Assembly (NCBI GenBank): GCA_045588795.1
Contig: JAZNEY010000062.1
Span: forward strand, 1 to 12,152
Source: UMGS1908 sp045588795
Lineage (GTDB): Bacteria > Bacillota > Clostridia > Christensenellales > UBA1242
Direction: 5' to 3'
DNA: 12,152 bases
This document shows positions 1-6,625 of the stretch, one piece after another. Within the stretch, counting starts at the first letter, position 1; each line of letters begins with the position of its first letter. The notes beneath the pieces are model-generated. The model did no database searches. It saw only the letters and a list, made by a program, of their open reading frames with translations, and was not told the DNA's origin. The position numbers and the translations under genes were made by a program.

Positions 1-30
1 GATGTCTAGAAATTTCTAGACATCTTTTTT
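1..30. terminator. Perfect palindrome with T-run at the window edge
   Basis: Bases 1-24 form a perfect 24-bp palindrome (half-site GATGTCTAGAAA) followed by six T on the + strand (25-30). This is the form of a rho-independent terminator for a rightward transcript arriving from outside the window. It also lies 9 bp beyond the stop codon of the leftward 30-residue gene, so it may end that operon too, but the bases that would carry the leftward T-run are outside the window. Confidence 0.7.
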
Positions 31-33
31 GTT

Positions 34-126
34 TTACTTGTTTTTATAACTTGTAACGATTTCAGCGATTGCCTCTTCAACTTCCTTTACAAGTCTTTCA
101 ATTTGTTGTTGTTCGGTTTCTTTCAT
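34..126 (-). CDS. 30-residue helical peptide, translationally coupled
   Basis: A short gene of 30 codons, starting MKETEQQQIERL and ending TSYKNK, stop TAA at 34-36. Its ATG shares one base with the TAA stop of the upstream 232-aa gene (TAATG), and a purine-rich site AGGGGAGG lies 10 bases before the ATG, so a real start is likely. The peptide is highly charged and soluble; hydrophobic residues I9, L12, V13, V16, A19/I20, I23 and V24 fall at 3-4 spacing, as in an amphipathic or coiled-coil helix. No signal peptide or membrane segment. I do not recognise it. The coupling suggests a role with the protein encoded just upstream, which also ends in a charged helical segment (inference). Confidence 0.6.
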   Translation of the reverse strand: MKETEQQQIERLVKEVEEAIAEIVTSYKNK

Positions 127-824
127 TACTGCATAGCCTCCCCTAAACTTTTTAAGTTTCCTTGTTGCTTCTGCCAATTTGCTTCATAAGTTTTATATAA
201 TTCTGTTACCTCTTTTGCAAACTCATCTCTGTGCTTTACCTCTTCATCATTGTATGTAACACCAAGTTTTGATTGATAACTTAAAACATTCTGTACACCT
301 AGTGTAACAGCCTCTGCGACAGCTTGCCTATCTGCTGGGCTTTTGATAAGACTTACATCAATTTGTGCTACATATCTTGGGTCGGTAGTTATAAGTTTAA
401 TTACATCTTCTATGTTTCTTGGTTGCCTTCTTATTTTTGCTGTTCCAGTTTTGGAATCAACAATAATTTGTGCACGTTTTCCATCGCTTTCTTTTGGCAA
501 AAATTCACAAATACCATAACGATAAGCAAGATTGTCTGCAACAACCCCAACATTCTTCTTTTTTTCACGAAAACGATTGCTTGTAACAGTTTTGCCCATA
601 ATCCCCTTGAGCCCAGGTGCTTTTTCAGTGACTTCGTAGCTTTCATATTCACTTGGGACATGAACAAACATTCCTTTGCTACCTTGCTTTAAAAAATAGT
701 GACCACCACAACTTTCATTAATTCCAGCAATATCACCATCTTGAATTCCATTGTAATATGCTATCATATTATCATCTTGCTCTTGTGGATTATTCGACAA
801 AAGTCCCCTATAATCAATAACCAT
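126..824 (-). CDS. Conserved-looking hypothetical protein, 232 aa
   Basis: Cytoplasmic-looking protein of 232 residues without signal peptide or membrane segment. The ATG is preceded by an excellent ribosome site (AGGAGG, 9 bases upstream) and by a consensus promoter at 852-881, so it is transcribed separately from the Nudix gene further upstream. The N-terminal half is mixed and glycine-rich (ESCGGHYF at about 38-45, GLKGIMGKT at 71-79). The middle has a beta-rich part (AQIIVDSKTGTAKIRR, about 118-133). The C-terminal third is helical and charged and ends KSLGEAMQ. I do not recognise a family. Its stop codon overlaps the start of a 30-residue gene, pointing to a two-gene unit. A structural or accessory role is possible, but nothing in the sequence fixes a function. 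Confidence 0.85.
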   Translation of the reverse strand: MVIDYRGLLSNNPQEQDDNMIAYYNGIQDGDIAGINESCGGHYFLKQGSKGMFVHVPSEYESYEVTEKAPGLKGIMGKTVTSNRFREKKKNVGVVADNLAYRYGICEFLPKESDGKRAQIIVDSKTGTAKIRRQPRNIEDVIKLITTDPRYVAQIDVSLIKSPADRQAVAEAVTLGVQNVLSYQSKLGVTYNDEEVKHRDEFAKEVTELYKTYEANWQKQQGNLKSLGEAMQ

Positions 825-851
825 TTTAAAATACCTCCTCCTGTTTGTTTT

Positions 852-881
852 ATTTTATCATATATTTTCTATTCCTGTCAA
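852..881 (-). promoter_or_regulatory. Sigma-70-type promoter of the 232-aa gene
   Basis: On the minus strand TTGACA (876-881) and TAAAAT (852-857) are separated by 18 bases, a near-consensus housekeeping promoter. The predicted start of transcription lies about 20 bases upstream of the gene's ATG, leaving room for the AGGAGG site. It sits in the 66-bp gap after the Nudix gene. Confidence 0.75.
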
Positions 882-890
882 ATCATTATT

Positions 891-1295
891 TTACAATAAT
901 TTTTCAATGATATTAAAAGCCTTTTGCCACGTTTCCTTTAAATCTTTATATGTCAAAGCTTCTTCTACATCTTCAAACTTTACCCAATGTACAGCGTGTG
1001 TGTCTGTGCTTTGGTTATCACTTTTTCCCTTGTCGATTGCGATAAAGTTATAACAAACACACTTTTCTCCCTTTGGTGTTGTATACCTTTCAACAAAAGG
1101 CTCATACTCTTGTACAATTTCCGCAACCCTTTTGGTTTCCTCGGCAGTCTCTCTTATTGCACATTCTTCTATACTCTCACCTGCCTCTAAATGCCCTTTG
1201 GGAAAGGAGAAGTCTTTTTGTTTTTCTCTGTACACTAGAGCAATCTCTCTTGCACTCGTATTTACCAAAATGCACCCCGCCTTAACCGTTTCCAC
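891..1295 (-). CDS. Nudix hydrolase
   Basis: A 134-residue single-domain Nudix protein. The Nudix box starts at G34 and runs GHLEAGE, then R48-E49-T50-A51-E52-E53, matching GX5EX7REUXEE. E52/E53 are the expected metal-binding glutamates. The usual glycine after the box is K55 and the next hydrophobic is R56, a departure from consensus. FSFPKGH ahead of the box resembles the diadenosine-polyphosphate hydrolase/MutT-like group, so cleavage of a nucleoside diphosphate derivative is expected; the exact substrate cannot be read from sequence. The start is GTG, with GAGGGG overlapping the stop codon of the PH-domain gene 13 bp upstream, so the two are probably translated together as the last genes of the leftward operon. 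No clear terminator follows. Confidence 0.9.
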   Translation of the reverse strand: METVKAGCILVNTSAREIALVYREKQKDFSFPKGHLEAGESIEECAIRETAEETKRVAEIVQEYEPFVERYTTPKGEKCVCYNFIAIDKGKSDNQSTDTHAVHWVKFEDVEEALTYKDLKETWQKAFNIIEKLL

Positions 1296-1308
1296 CCTTG
1301 TTTCCCCT

Positions 1309-2067
1309 CTACTTTTTCTTTTTTGAGTTTGATTTCTTTGGCTTTGATTCTTGCTCTGTCTCTTCTGTCTTTGACTCTAAAACATCTTCCATAATTTGAA
1401 CAATCTGTTGCATTGATGGCTCTTCTTTTACTTCTTTATTTGTAGCTTTTTCTGTCTGCTTTGATTTTTTGTTTTGCTGTGTGTTCTTTACACTTTTCCA
1501 GCCACTTGTCTTTGCTTCTTCTTGAGGCTTGTTGCTTTCAATCTTTTCATTTAAAAGACTTTCTATTTCTTTTGCGTTAGTTATTCCTGAAAGCCTAAAT
1601 AATGCGCCAACCTCATCAAAATGCTGTTCGATATCTGTATCTTCTAGGCTTCCAAGAATGATTGTTCCAGTAGTTCTCTTAAACCATTTATCAAACCAAA
1701 TTCTTTTTACTTCAACTTTTGAGACTTCTTTAAATTCTACAGCTTTGTAATCTGCACCTACAATTCCGCTTCTGATAATTAGTCTTTTGTTTGTAATGCA
1801 ATAGAAAATATTTCTGTAATATAGCATTGCAAACAGCATATACACCAAAATACAAAATGCCGACACCGCAAGTGGTGCCCATATTACTTCAAAGCCATAA
1901 TAGTAAACAATTTCTATCATTGCACAAGTAGAAATTGTGATTGAAAATAATAAAATAATCAAGGCTTGAATAATAAAGAATCTTAACTTTTCCGGTTTTT
2001 CAATTCTTTCAATTTCCTCTCCCTTTTCAAGTAGTCCTTTAATTCTGTCTTGAATTTTCTCTTTCAT
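1309..2067 (-). CDS. Membrane-anchored bacterial PH-domain protein
   Basis: A 252-residue protein. Residues 1-28 are charged and cytoplasmic. Two membrane helices follow (about 29-56 and 62-83), then a bacterial PH-like domain (about 84-175) with the typical opening YCITNKRLIIRSG and the following beta strands EFKEVSKVEVKRI and TGTIILGS. This is the layout of YdbS/DUF304-type (bPH2) proteins. Residues 176-252 are a low-complexity tail rich in Lys, Glu, Gln and Ser, ending KKSNSKKKK, probably disordered and able to bind acidic partners (inference). ATG start with GAGGGG 8 bases upstream; 21 bp after hisS and 13 bp before the Nudix gene, so it is a middle gene of the operon. Family members are linked to the cell envelope, but the specific role is unknown. 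Confidence 0.85.
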   Translation of the reverse strand: MKEKIQDRIKGLLEKGEEIERIEKPEKLRFFIIQALIILLFSITISTCAMIEIVYYYGFEVIWAPLAVSAFCILVYMLFAMLYYRNIFYCITNKRLIIRSGIVGADYKAVEFKEVSKVEVKRIWFDKWFKRTTGTIILGSLEDTDIEQHFDEVGALFRLSGITNAKEIESLLNEKIESNKPQEEAKTSGWKSVKNTQQNKKSKQTEKATNKEVKEEPSMQQIVQIMEDVLESKTEETEQESKPKKSNSKKKK

Positions 2068-2088
2068 AAAACACCCCTCAATTTAGTA

Positions 2089-3327
2089 CTAGATCTCTTT
2101 TATTTGTGGATTGCCAAAAATCACAAAACCTGTGTATCCATTTTCTTTTAATGTCTGCAATTGGAAACCAACATTCTTGGCTTGAGGAATTGCAGATGAA
2201 TTTGCTGTTTTATTAATTTCCTCAACCAACTTCAACACTTCAAGGAAATTATCCTCTGGCTTATATAAAACTGCAATTGTATTACCTTTGACTTTTATCA
2301 TATTATTTTCAAGTATTAACATACAAGTAGGCTCAAATCCAAAGCCAAGACCAACTGCTGGAACAGCTTTGCCAGTCATCTTCTCAACCATCTTGTCATA
2401 TCTTCCGCCACCAGCACAAGCACCGCCAAATCCCGGCATATAAAATTCATACACAAGTCCGGTGTAGTAGCCTTGCCCACGAACAATTGTTACATCAAAG
2501 ACCACATTATATCTTCCACTTGAAAGACCATTTGTAACTTCAAGGACCTTGCTAACCGAATCAAAAACCTCTTCACTGACACCAAACCTTTTAACGCTCT
2601 CAAGTCCCTCTTTTTGAATTACTGAAACCGACTCAATAAGTTTCTTTATAAGTGTCTCATCATATCCTTTTGAGCAAAGTTCAGTAGCAACACCATCAAC
2701 TCCAATCTTATCCAATTTGTCAAGCACCACGCAAATGTCTGCTTCAACTTCTTTTTCAAAACCAGCGTTACTGATTATGGCACTTAGTATTCTTCTGTCA
2801 TTAATTTTTGCAACAAAATTTTCAAAACCAAGATTTAAAAATGTCTTTGCTGTTGTGTTGATAATATCTATTTCAGCATTAACACTAGGGTCTCCTAGAA
2901 TATCAATATCACATTGGATAAATTGTCTGCTTCTGCCCCTTTGTGGTCTGTCTGCACGGAATGAATAATCAATCTGCATTGACTTAAATGGTTTTGGAAG
3001 CGAGTTTTGATTTCCAGAGAAAAGTCTTACCATTGGAACTGTTAAATCGTATCTTAAACCAATATCAACAATATCCTTTTCTGTTAAGTTCTCTTTCGCA
3101 AGGTCAAGTTTTTCACCTCTTTTCAAAACCTTATAAATTAACTTTTCATTGTCGCCACCATCACTTCCAATTAAATTATCAATATCTTCAAGTATTGGTG
3201 CGGAAATTTGCATAAATCCATATTTTTTATATGTCTTTATAATTTCACCTCTTACATATTCTCGAACAATCATCTCCTTTGGAAGATAGTCGTTTGTTCC
3301 CCTTACTGGACTTAAATTTTTTTTCAT
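2089..3327 (-). CDS. hisS: Histidine--tRNA ligase (HisRS), with altered motif 3
   Basis: Class II aminoacyl-tRNA synthetase, 412 residues, charging tRNA-His. Visible signatures: PILED in motif 1 (44-48), RYDLTVP at 92-98, motif 2 with F123-R124 and GRSRQFIQCDIDILG (131-145), the histidine-specific loop R283-GQGYYTG, and GGGRYD at 306-311. The motif 3 region (PAVGLGFGFEP, 323-333) has Pro333 where class II enzymes carry the invariant ATP-binding Arg in GxERL/GFER; the codon is CCT, one base from CGT. The histidine loop reads RGQGYY rather than RGLDYY. The C-terminal anticodon domain is short (about 346-412). ATG start with AGGAGA upstream. It lies 45 bp after the DAC-like gene and 21 bp before the PH-domain gene. 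No T-box leader precedes it. Most likely a real HisRS, but a non-canonical paralogue is possible. Confidence 0.92.
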   Translation of the reverse strand: MKKNLSPVRGTNDYLPKEMIVREYVRGEIIKTYKKYGFMQISAPILEDIDNLIGSDGGDNEKLIYKVLKRGEKLDLAKENLTEKDIVDIGLRYDLTVPMVRLFSGNQNSLPKPFKSMQIDYSFRADRPQRGRSRQFIQCDIDILGDPSVNAEIDIINTTAKTFLNLGFENFVAKINDRRILSAIISNAGFEKEVEADICVVLDKLDKIGVDGVATELCSKGYDETLIKKLIESVSVIQKEGLESVKRFGVSEEVFDSVSKVLEVTNGLSSGRYNVVFDVTIVRGQGYYTGLVYEFYMPGFGGACAGGGRYDKMVEKMTGKAVPAVGLGFGFEPTCMLILENNMIKVKGNTIAVLYKPEDNFLEVLKLVEEINKTANSSAIPQAKNVGFQLQTLKENGYTGFVIFGNPQIKEI

Positions 3328-3372
3328 AATTTTCTCCTAATTTTTGCAAAATATCTTTGTCAATATATTATT

Positions 3373-4722
3373 TTAACCCAACATAAATATTGGTACACTT
3401 CTAAGTTTATGTCTGTCCATCTTAAAGCCTTGAATTTGTCCATCTGCTGAAATTTTGAGTGCCACACCGTATTTTGAAAGTGTCTTACTTGCAGCAAGCC
3501 TTCCGCCAGAGAAACCTCCCGTCTCAATCAGAATAATAGCACCTACTGCAACAATTTCTCCCTCGTTATTTATTATTGTCGCACCATCAACAGACAACAA
3601 CTCTTGCCTTAGTTTTCTGTCTAGTTCGTAAAACTTTCGATTGTTTATAACTTTCATTAAGTTCGCTGTTTTTGCACATTTCGCCTGCCTCATAAAATCA
3701 TAATAAGGCATTATTTCTTGTTCATCATTTATGTTTTCACTGAAAAACGATTGCCTGTTTCTCTGTTCGCACTTTTTCAAATAGTATTTTTCTAAAAGCA
3801 GGTCGCTTTCATCAATATGCTTTAAAACATTGTCATCTTGGTCTTTATCCAAATGGACAACGCAACCCCCAGTTCTTGCATAACTTACATCAAGTGCAGA
3901 AAGATATATTGCCTTTCTTGTGCTGTCCGCTGTTTCACTTGTTTTATCTGCAATTCTGTCAATAATCTCTTCGTGGCTGTATCTTGACCAAACACCACAT
4001 TTTTTTGCAAACACCAAATTCTTTTGATGGAATAAAAGCACATCTCCCGTTCTTGAAAGAGCAACACCAACACGACTTCCAGAACAAATATTAGCCATAT
4101 CCACATAGTCAAAAGGTGCGTTAATATTGCTTTCTTTCGAGTCCGGTATTGAAAGGAAATTCAATAAATACCCATCACTTGAAATTTTTAGGCAAGTATG
4201 TATGCCATCTGCTAAAACAGCACCAAAATTTTCGTTCAAGATTTTTGAAATGTGCAAGTTTGGATTCATATTTTTTGATGCCTTAATATTACAAATAACA
4301 AAACCAAAAAGAGCCCTTTGCCCCTCATATGTTCGGTTACCCCAATCGGTCATTTCACGAACTATTGAAAGAATCGTTTCATACGAGTTTTCTGAAATAC
4401 TTTTACAAATCGCTTTTTCAATAATATGTTGTTGAAGTACCGACTTATAATCATCTTTTGTTTCTTCATTATTGTATACTTCTAAAAGTTCTGTAACAAT
4501 TGACCTTACAAGGTTAACCTCAAAATTTTTAAATGGTTGAGTTCTTTTTATTACAAGCCTTGATTCATCTGTTTTCTGAAATTTAACAAGCAGACTTCCA
4601 GACGACCCCATAGCAACAACTGCATCACGAGGTGATGACTCTTCTTCCCCGACAATTTCAGAGCCGGTAAAAATCGACAATACATTTGACTTCAAAAATT
4701 CTACGAATTGATTTTTATCCAC
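3373..4722 (-). CDS. DAC (DisA_N)-superfamily protein, possible diadenylate cyclase or nucleotide sensor
   Basis: A 449-residue protein with no membrane segment. The C-terminal 170 or so residues look like a diadenylate-cyclase (DisA_N) fold: ALDVSYARTGG (276-286), LRQELLSVDGATIINNEG with the DGA motif at 379-381, then SGGRLAASKTLSKYG (405-419) and KISADGQI. Canonical cyclases have DGA plus GTRHR; here the DGA is present but the RHR site reads S405-G406-G407-R408. I recall DAC-superfamily proteins with a GxR variant and an extra N-terminal sensor-like region, but cannot verify membership. The N-terminal part (1-270) is unrecognised, with strands such as SLLVKFQK and GVALSRTGDVLLFHQK. GTG start with AGGGGG about 8 bases before; 30 bp after the nucleoside hydrolase gene. 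It could make or sense c-di-AMP or a related nucleotide; activity is unproven. Confidence 0.72.
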   Translation of the reverse strand: MDKNQFVEFLKSNVLSIFTGSEIVGEEESSPRDAVVAMGSSGSLLVKFQKTDESRLVIKRTQPFKNFEVNLVRSIVTELLEVYNNEETKDDYKSVLQQHIIEKAICKSISENSYETILSIVREMTDWGNRTYEGQRALFGFVICNIKASKNMNPNLHISKILNENFGAVLADGIHTCLKISSDGYLLNFLSIPDSKESNINAPFDYVDMANICSGSRVGVALSRTGDVLLFHQKNLVFAKKCGVWSRYSHEEIIDRIADKTSETADSTRKAIYLSALDVSYARTGGCVVHLDKDQDDNVLKHIDESDLLLEKYYLKKCEQRNRQSFFSENINDEQEIMPYYDFMRQAKCAKTANLMKVINNRKFYELDRKLRQELLSVDGATIINNEGEIVAVGAIILIETGGFSGGRLAASKTLSKYGVALKISADGQIQGFKMDRHKLRSVPIFMLG

Positions 4723-4752
4723 TCTCTGCGCCCCCTTTATTTGGTCAAAATT

Positions 4753-5676
4753 TTATGGCATTCTCTTTAATGTTTTAAAGTAAACTTTTTTAAATTTTTC
4801 TATGTCCACATTCAAGGCAACTTTAACATTTGATGTGCTTGACTTGAAATCAAACTTTAATATGCCCGCATTTGCAAGGTCGCTGTATTCAATCCAAACT
4901 CTTGAATCAACTATATCAAACATTTCTGGGTTAGATACAGCAAACACCGCACATAGGTCGTGAGTTGCAACCCCATCTTTTACGTGTCTGTCTCTATATG
5001 ACCTGAAAATCTGCTCAAACATTGCACCGGTTGCATTTGCAATCTTCGTTTTATAGACATCTTCATAAGACAAATATGCTGTATGTCCGTGGTTGCTTGG
5101 AACAATTAAAATGTCCTCGCCTGAATTTAAAACAACCTCTGTCGCAACATTATCAAAAGCAACATTAAAACTTGAATAAGGCTTTGCATGCTTACCAATG
5201 TCTTCAAACAGCCCGCCACTTATAACAATCTTTTCAATCTTCTTTTTATCATCTGGATAGGCATTTAAAAGTTTTGCAACATTTGTTGATGGTCCAAGTG
5301 CAATTATGGTTGTAAGTTCTTCGTTTTCTTGCAACGCTTCGTGCATTGCAGACACAACATCTGTTTCAACAGGCTTGATTTTTAGTGGCTCAAAATCATA
5401 TTCTCCCATTCCTGTTTTTCCGTGCACTTGAAGAACAAAAGGCTTTTTAGACAAAATCCCATCTTCGCCTTTAGCGACTTTTACCATACCTTTTTGTATA
5501 AACTGCAATATATTTAATGTGTTTGTTGTTACATTATCAACGCCAGTATTTCCACCACCCGTTGCAATCAATGTAACATTAAGGTTCTTCAAATAACACG
5601 CCAGTGCAATCGCAATAGCATCATCAACACCCGTGTCAACATCTAAAATCACATTCTTTTTTGTTTGTTTTGCCAA
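4753..5676 (-). CDS. Nucleoside hydrolase (IunH/RihA-like)
   Basis: N-glycosidase that splits ribonucleosides to base and ribose, with Ca2+ bound by an N-terminal aspartate cluster. With the start chosen here (307 aa, normal for the family), that cluster is D12-VDTG-VD18-D19. Other family landmarks are HGKTGMG (85-91), ALGPSTNVA (126-134), ISGG (152-155), FN at 170-171 with D175, and the C-terminal H239-D240. The start is TTG at 5676, six bases after GGGAGAG, giving MAKQTKKNVILDVDTG. An in-frame ATG at 5691 and TTG at 5697 lack a ribosome site. First gene of the leftward operon, with its own promoter at 5710-5738. Purine versus pyrimidine preference cannot be told from sequence. It matches the salvage theme of mtnN next door. 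Confidence 0.93.
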   Translation of the reverse strand: MAKQTKKNVILDVDTGVDDAIAIALACYLKNLNVTLIATGGGNTGVDNVTTNTLNILQFIQKGMVKVAKGEDGILSKKPFVLQVHGKTGMGEYDFEPLKIKPVETDVVSAMHEALQENEELTTIIALGPSTNVAKLLNAYPDDKKKIEKIVISGGLFEDIGKHAKPYSSFNVAFDNVATEVVLNSGEDILIVPSNHGHTAYLSYEDVYKTKIANATGAMFEQIFRSYRDRHVKDGVATHDLCAVFAVSNPEMFDIVDSRVWIEYSDLANAGILKFDFKSSTSNVKVALNVDIEKFKKVYFKTLKRMP

Positions 5677-5709
5677 AACACACTCTCCCATAATCAATCA
5701 TTCGTTTTT

Positions 5710-5738
5710 ATTTTAATATATTTATCAAAAAAAGTAAA
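5710..5738 (-). promoter_or_regulatory. Promoter of the nucleoside hydrolase operon
   Basis: Minus-strand TTTACT (5733-5738) and TAAAAT (5710-5715), spacing 17. Transcription would start near 5703, about 27 bases before the TTG start and upstream of GGGAGAG. No other clear promoter is seen down to the Nudix gene, so this probably drives all five genes. Confidence 0.6.
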
Positions 5739-5760
5739 TAACTTTGGTCATCTATTTTTG

Positions 5761-5814
5761 AAAAAAACTAAAAAAATAACAACAAAAATACAAGATTTGT
5801 ATAATTGTTGTTAT
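5761..5814 (-). terminator. Intrinsic terminator after mtnN
   Basis: A hairpin at 5776-5814: arms ATAACAACAA/TTGTTGTTAT (10 bp), a 2x2 A/A internal loop, an inner 6-bp stem ATACAA/TTGTAT and a GAT loop. On the minus strand it is followed by T7, AG, T7 (5761-5776). It lies 12 bp beyond the mtnN stop and insulates that gene from the nucleoside hydrolase operon. Confidence 0.85.
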
Positions 5815-5826
5815 CTACCACATCCA

Positions 5827-6498
5827 CTATATATTTTCAATTAATTCTGCAATTGCCTCCGGAATTTTCCTGCACACATCATAGACATTGTTCTTGTATT
5901 GCATAAAAATACTCTCTTCGCCACTTCCCTCAACATCAGTCAATAGTTTTAGTCCATAAAAATCAATTCCATTTGAGTAAGCCACCTGACCTATTGCACC
6001 TATTTCCATATCTACGACACTTGCACCAAGTAAATAAAACTTTTCCATTTCAGACTTGATAAATGTAAATCTGTCAGCAGATGAGACACTTGAAACAACA
6101 AAAGCACCACCTTTGTATTTTTTATAAGCACTCTCGAAATATATACAATCATAGTCTTGCATATACCCAACACTTACATCATCTAATTCAGATAGGTCAA
6201 AATCATATTGCGAGACTTTATCAATCAAAGCAACATCTCCAACCCTTTGCGTCTTAGGGTCTTTTCCTCCCGCAGTTCCAAAATTAATAATCATCTCGAT
6301 ATTATACTTATCTATCAAAATTTGTGTCGCCATTCCAGCATTTACCTTTCCAATTCCACCGACAATCAGTACAAATTCTTTGCCTTTAAAAACACCTTGA
6401 TACACTTTCTTTTTTGCAATTTCTGTAATTGCCTTAACTTCCGCCTCTTTCAAAAAATGCTCTGCCTCTTTTTCCATAGCAACGACAAAACCAATCAT
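5827..6498 (-). CDS. mtnN: 5'-methylthioadenosine/S-adenosylhomocysteine nucleosidase
   Basis: Cytosolic nucleosidase that removes adenine from methylthioadenosine, S-adenosylhomocysteine and 5'-deoxyadenosine, feeding methionine salvage and relieving SAM-enzyme inhibition. 223 residues, close to the family's usual size. The catalytic set is in place: E11 in AMEKE (E. coli E12), GGIGKVNAG at 47-55, NFGTAGG at 72-78, ADRF at 141-144, VDMEIGA at 162-168 (E165, E. coli E174) and T187-D188 (E. coli D197, usually SD). ATG start with AGGAGA 7 bases upstream. It is followed by its own terminator and preceded by a promoter at 6520-6549, so it is probably monocistronic. It diverges from the rightward gene at 6626. 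Confidence 0.95.
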   Translation of the reverse strand: MIGFVVAMEKEAEHFLKEAEVKAITEIAKKKVYQGVFKGKEFVLIVGGIGKVNAGMATQILIDKYNIEMIINFGTAGGKDPKTQRVGDVALIDKVSQYDFDLSELDDVSVGYMQDYDCIYFESAYKKYKGGAFVVSSVSSADRFTFIKSEMEKFYLLGASVVDMEIGAIGQVAYSNGIDFYGLKLLTDVEGSGEESIFMQYKNNVYDVCRKIPEAIAELIENI

Positions 6499-6519
6499 TA
6501 TATTTTCTCCTCTTTGATT

Positions 6520-6549
6520 ATGATATCCGTTTAAAGCTCACATTGTCAA
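6520..6549 (-). promoter_or_regulatory. Promoter of mtnN
   Basis: Minus-strand TTGACA (6544-6549) and TATCAT (6520-6525), spacing 18. The predicted start near 6513 leaves a very short leader of about 15 bases that still includes AGGAGA. No riboswitch-sized leader exists. Confidence 0.6.
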
Positions 6550-6577
6550 CAATATTTAGCCAACGCAAGCAATTTAT

Positions 6578-6607
6578 TTGCATTTTAAAGCGTAAAAAGA
6601 TTATAAT
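6578..6607 (+). promoter_or_regulatory. Promoter of the divergent rightward hypothetical gene
   Basis: Plus-strand TTGCAT (6578-6583) and TATAAT (6602-6607), spacing 18. The start would be near 6614, at the beginning of the AAGGAGA ribosome site, so the leader is minimal, as for mtnN on the other strand. The two -35 boxes are 28 bp apart, back to back. Confidence 0.6.
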
Positions 6608-6625
6608 TCAAGCAAGGAGAATATT

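Noticed and set aside
883..898. ATTATT/AATAAT inverted repeat as the terminator of the Nudix gene
   Set aside because: Six A/T pairs only, overlapping the stop codon, with no convincing T-run.
3335..3363. TTGACA (3358-3363, minus strand) as a promoter just before hisS
   Set aside because: No acceptable -10 box lies 16-18 bases downstream; that spacing lands on the ribosome site.
3328..3372. T-box or other riboswitch for hisS
   Set aside because: The gap is 45 bp, far too short, with no T-box consensus.
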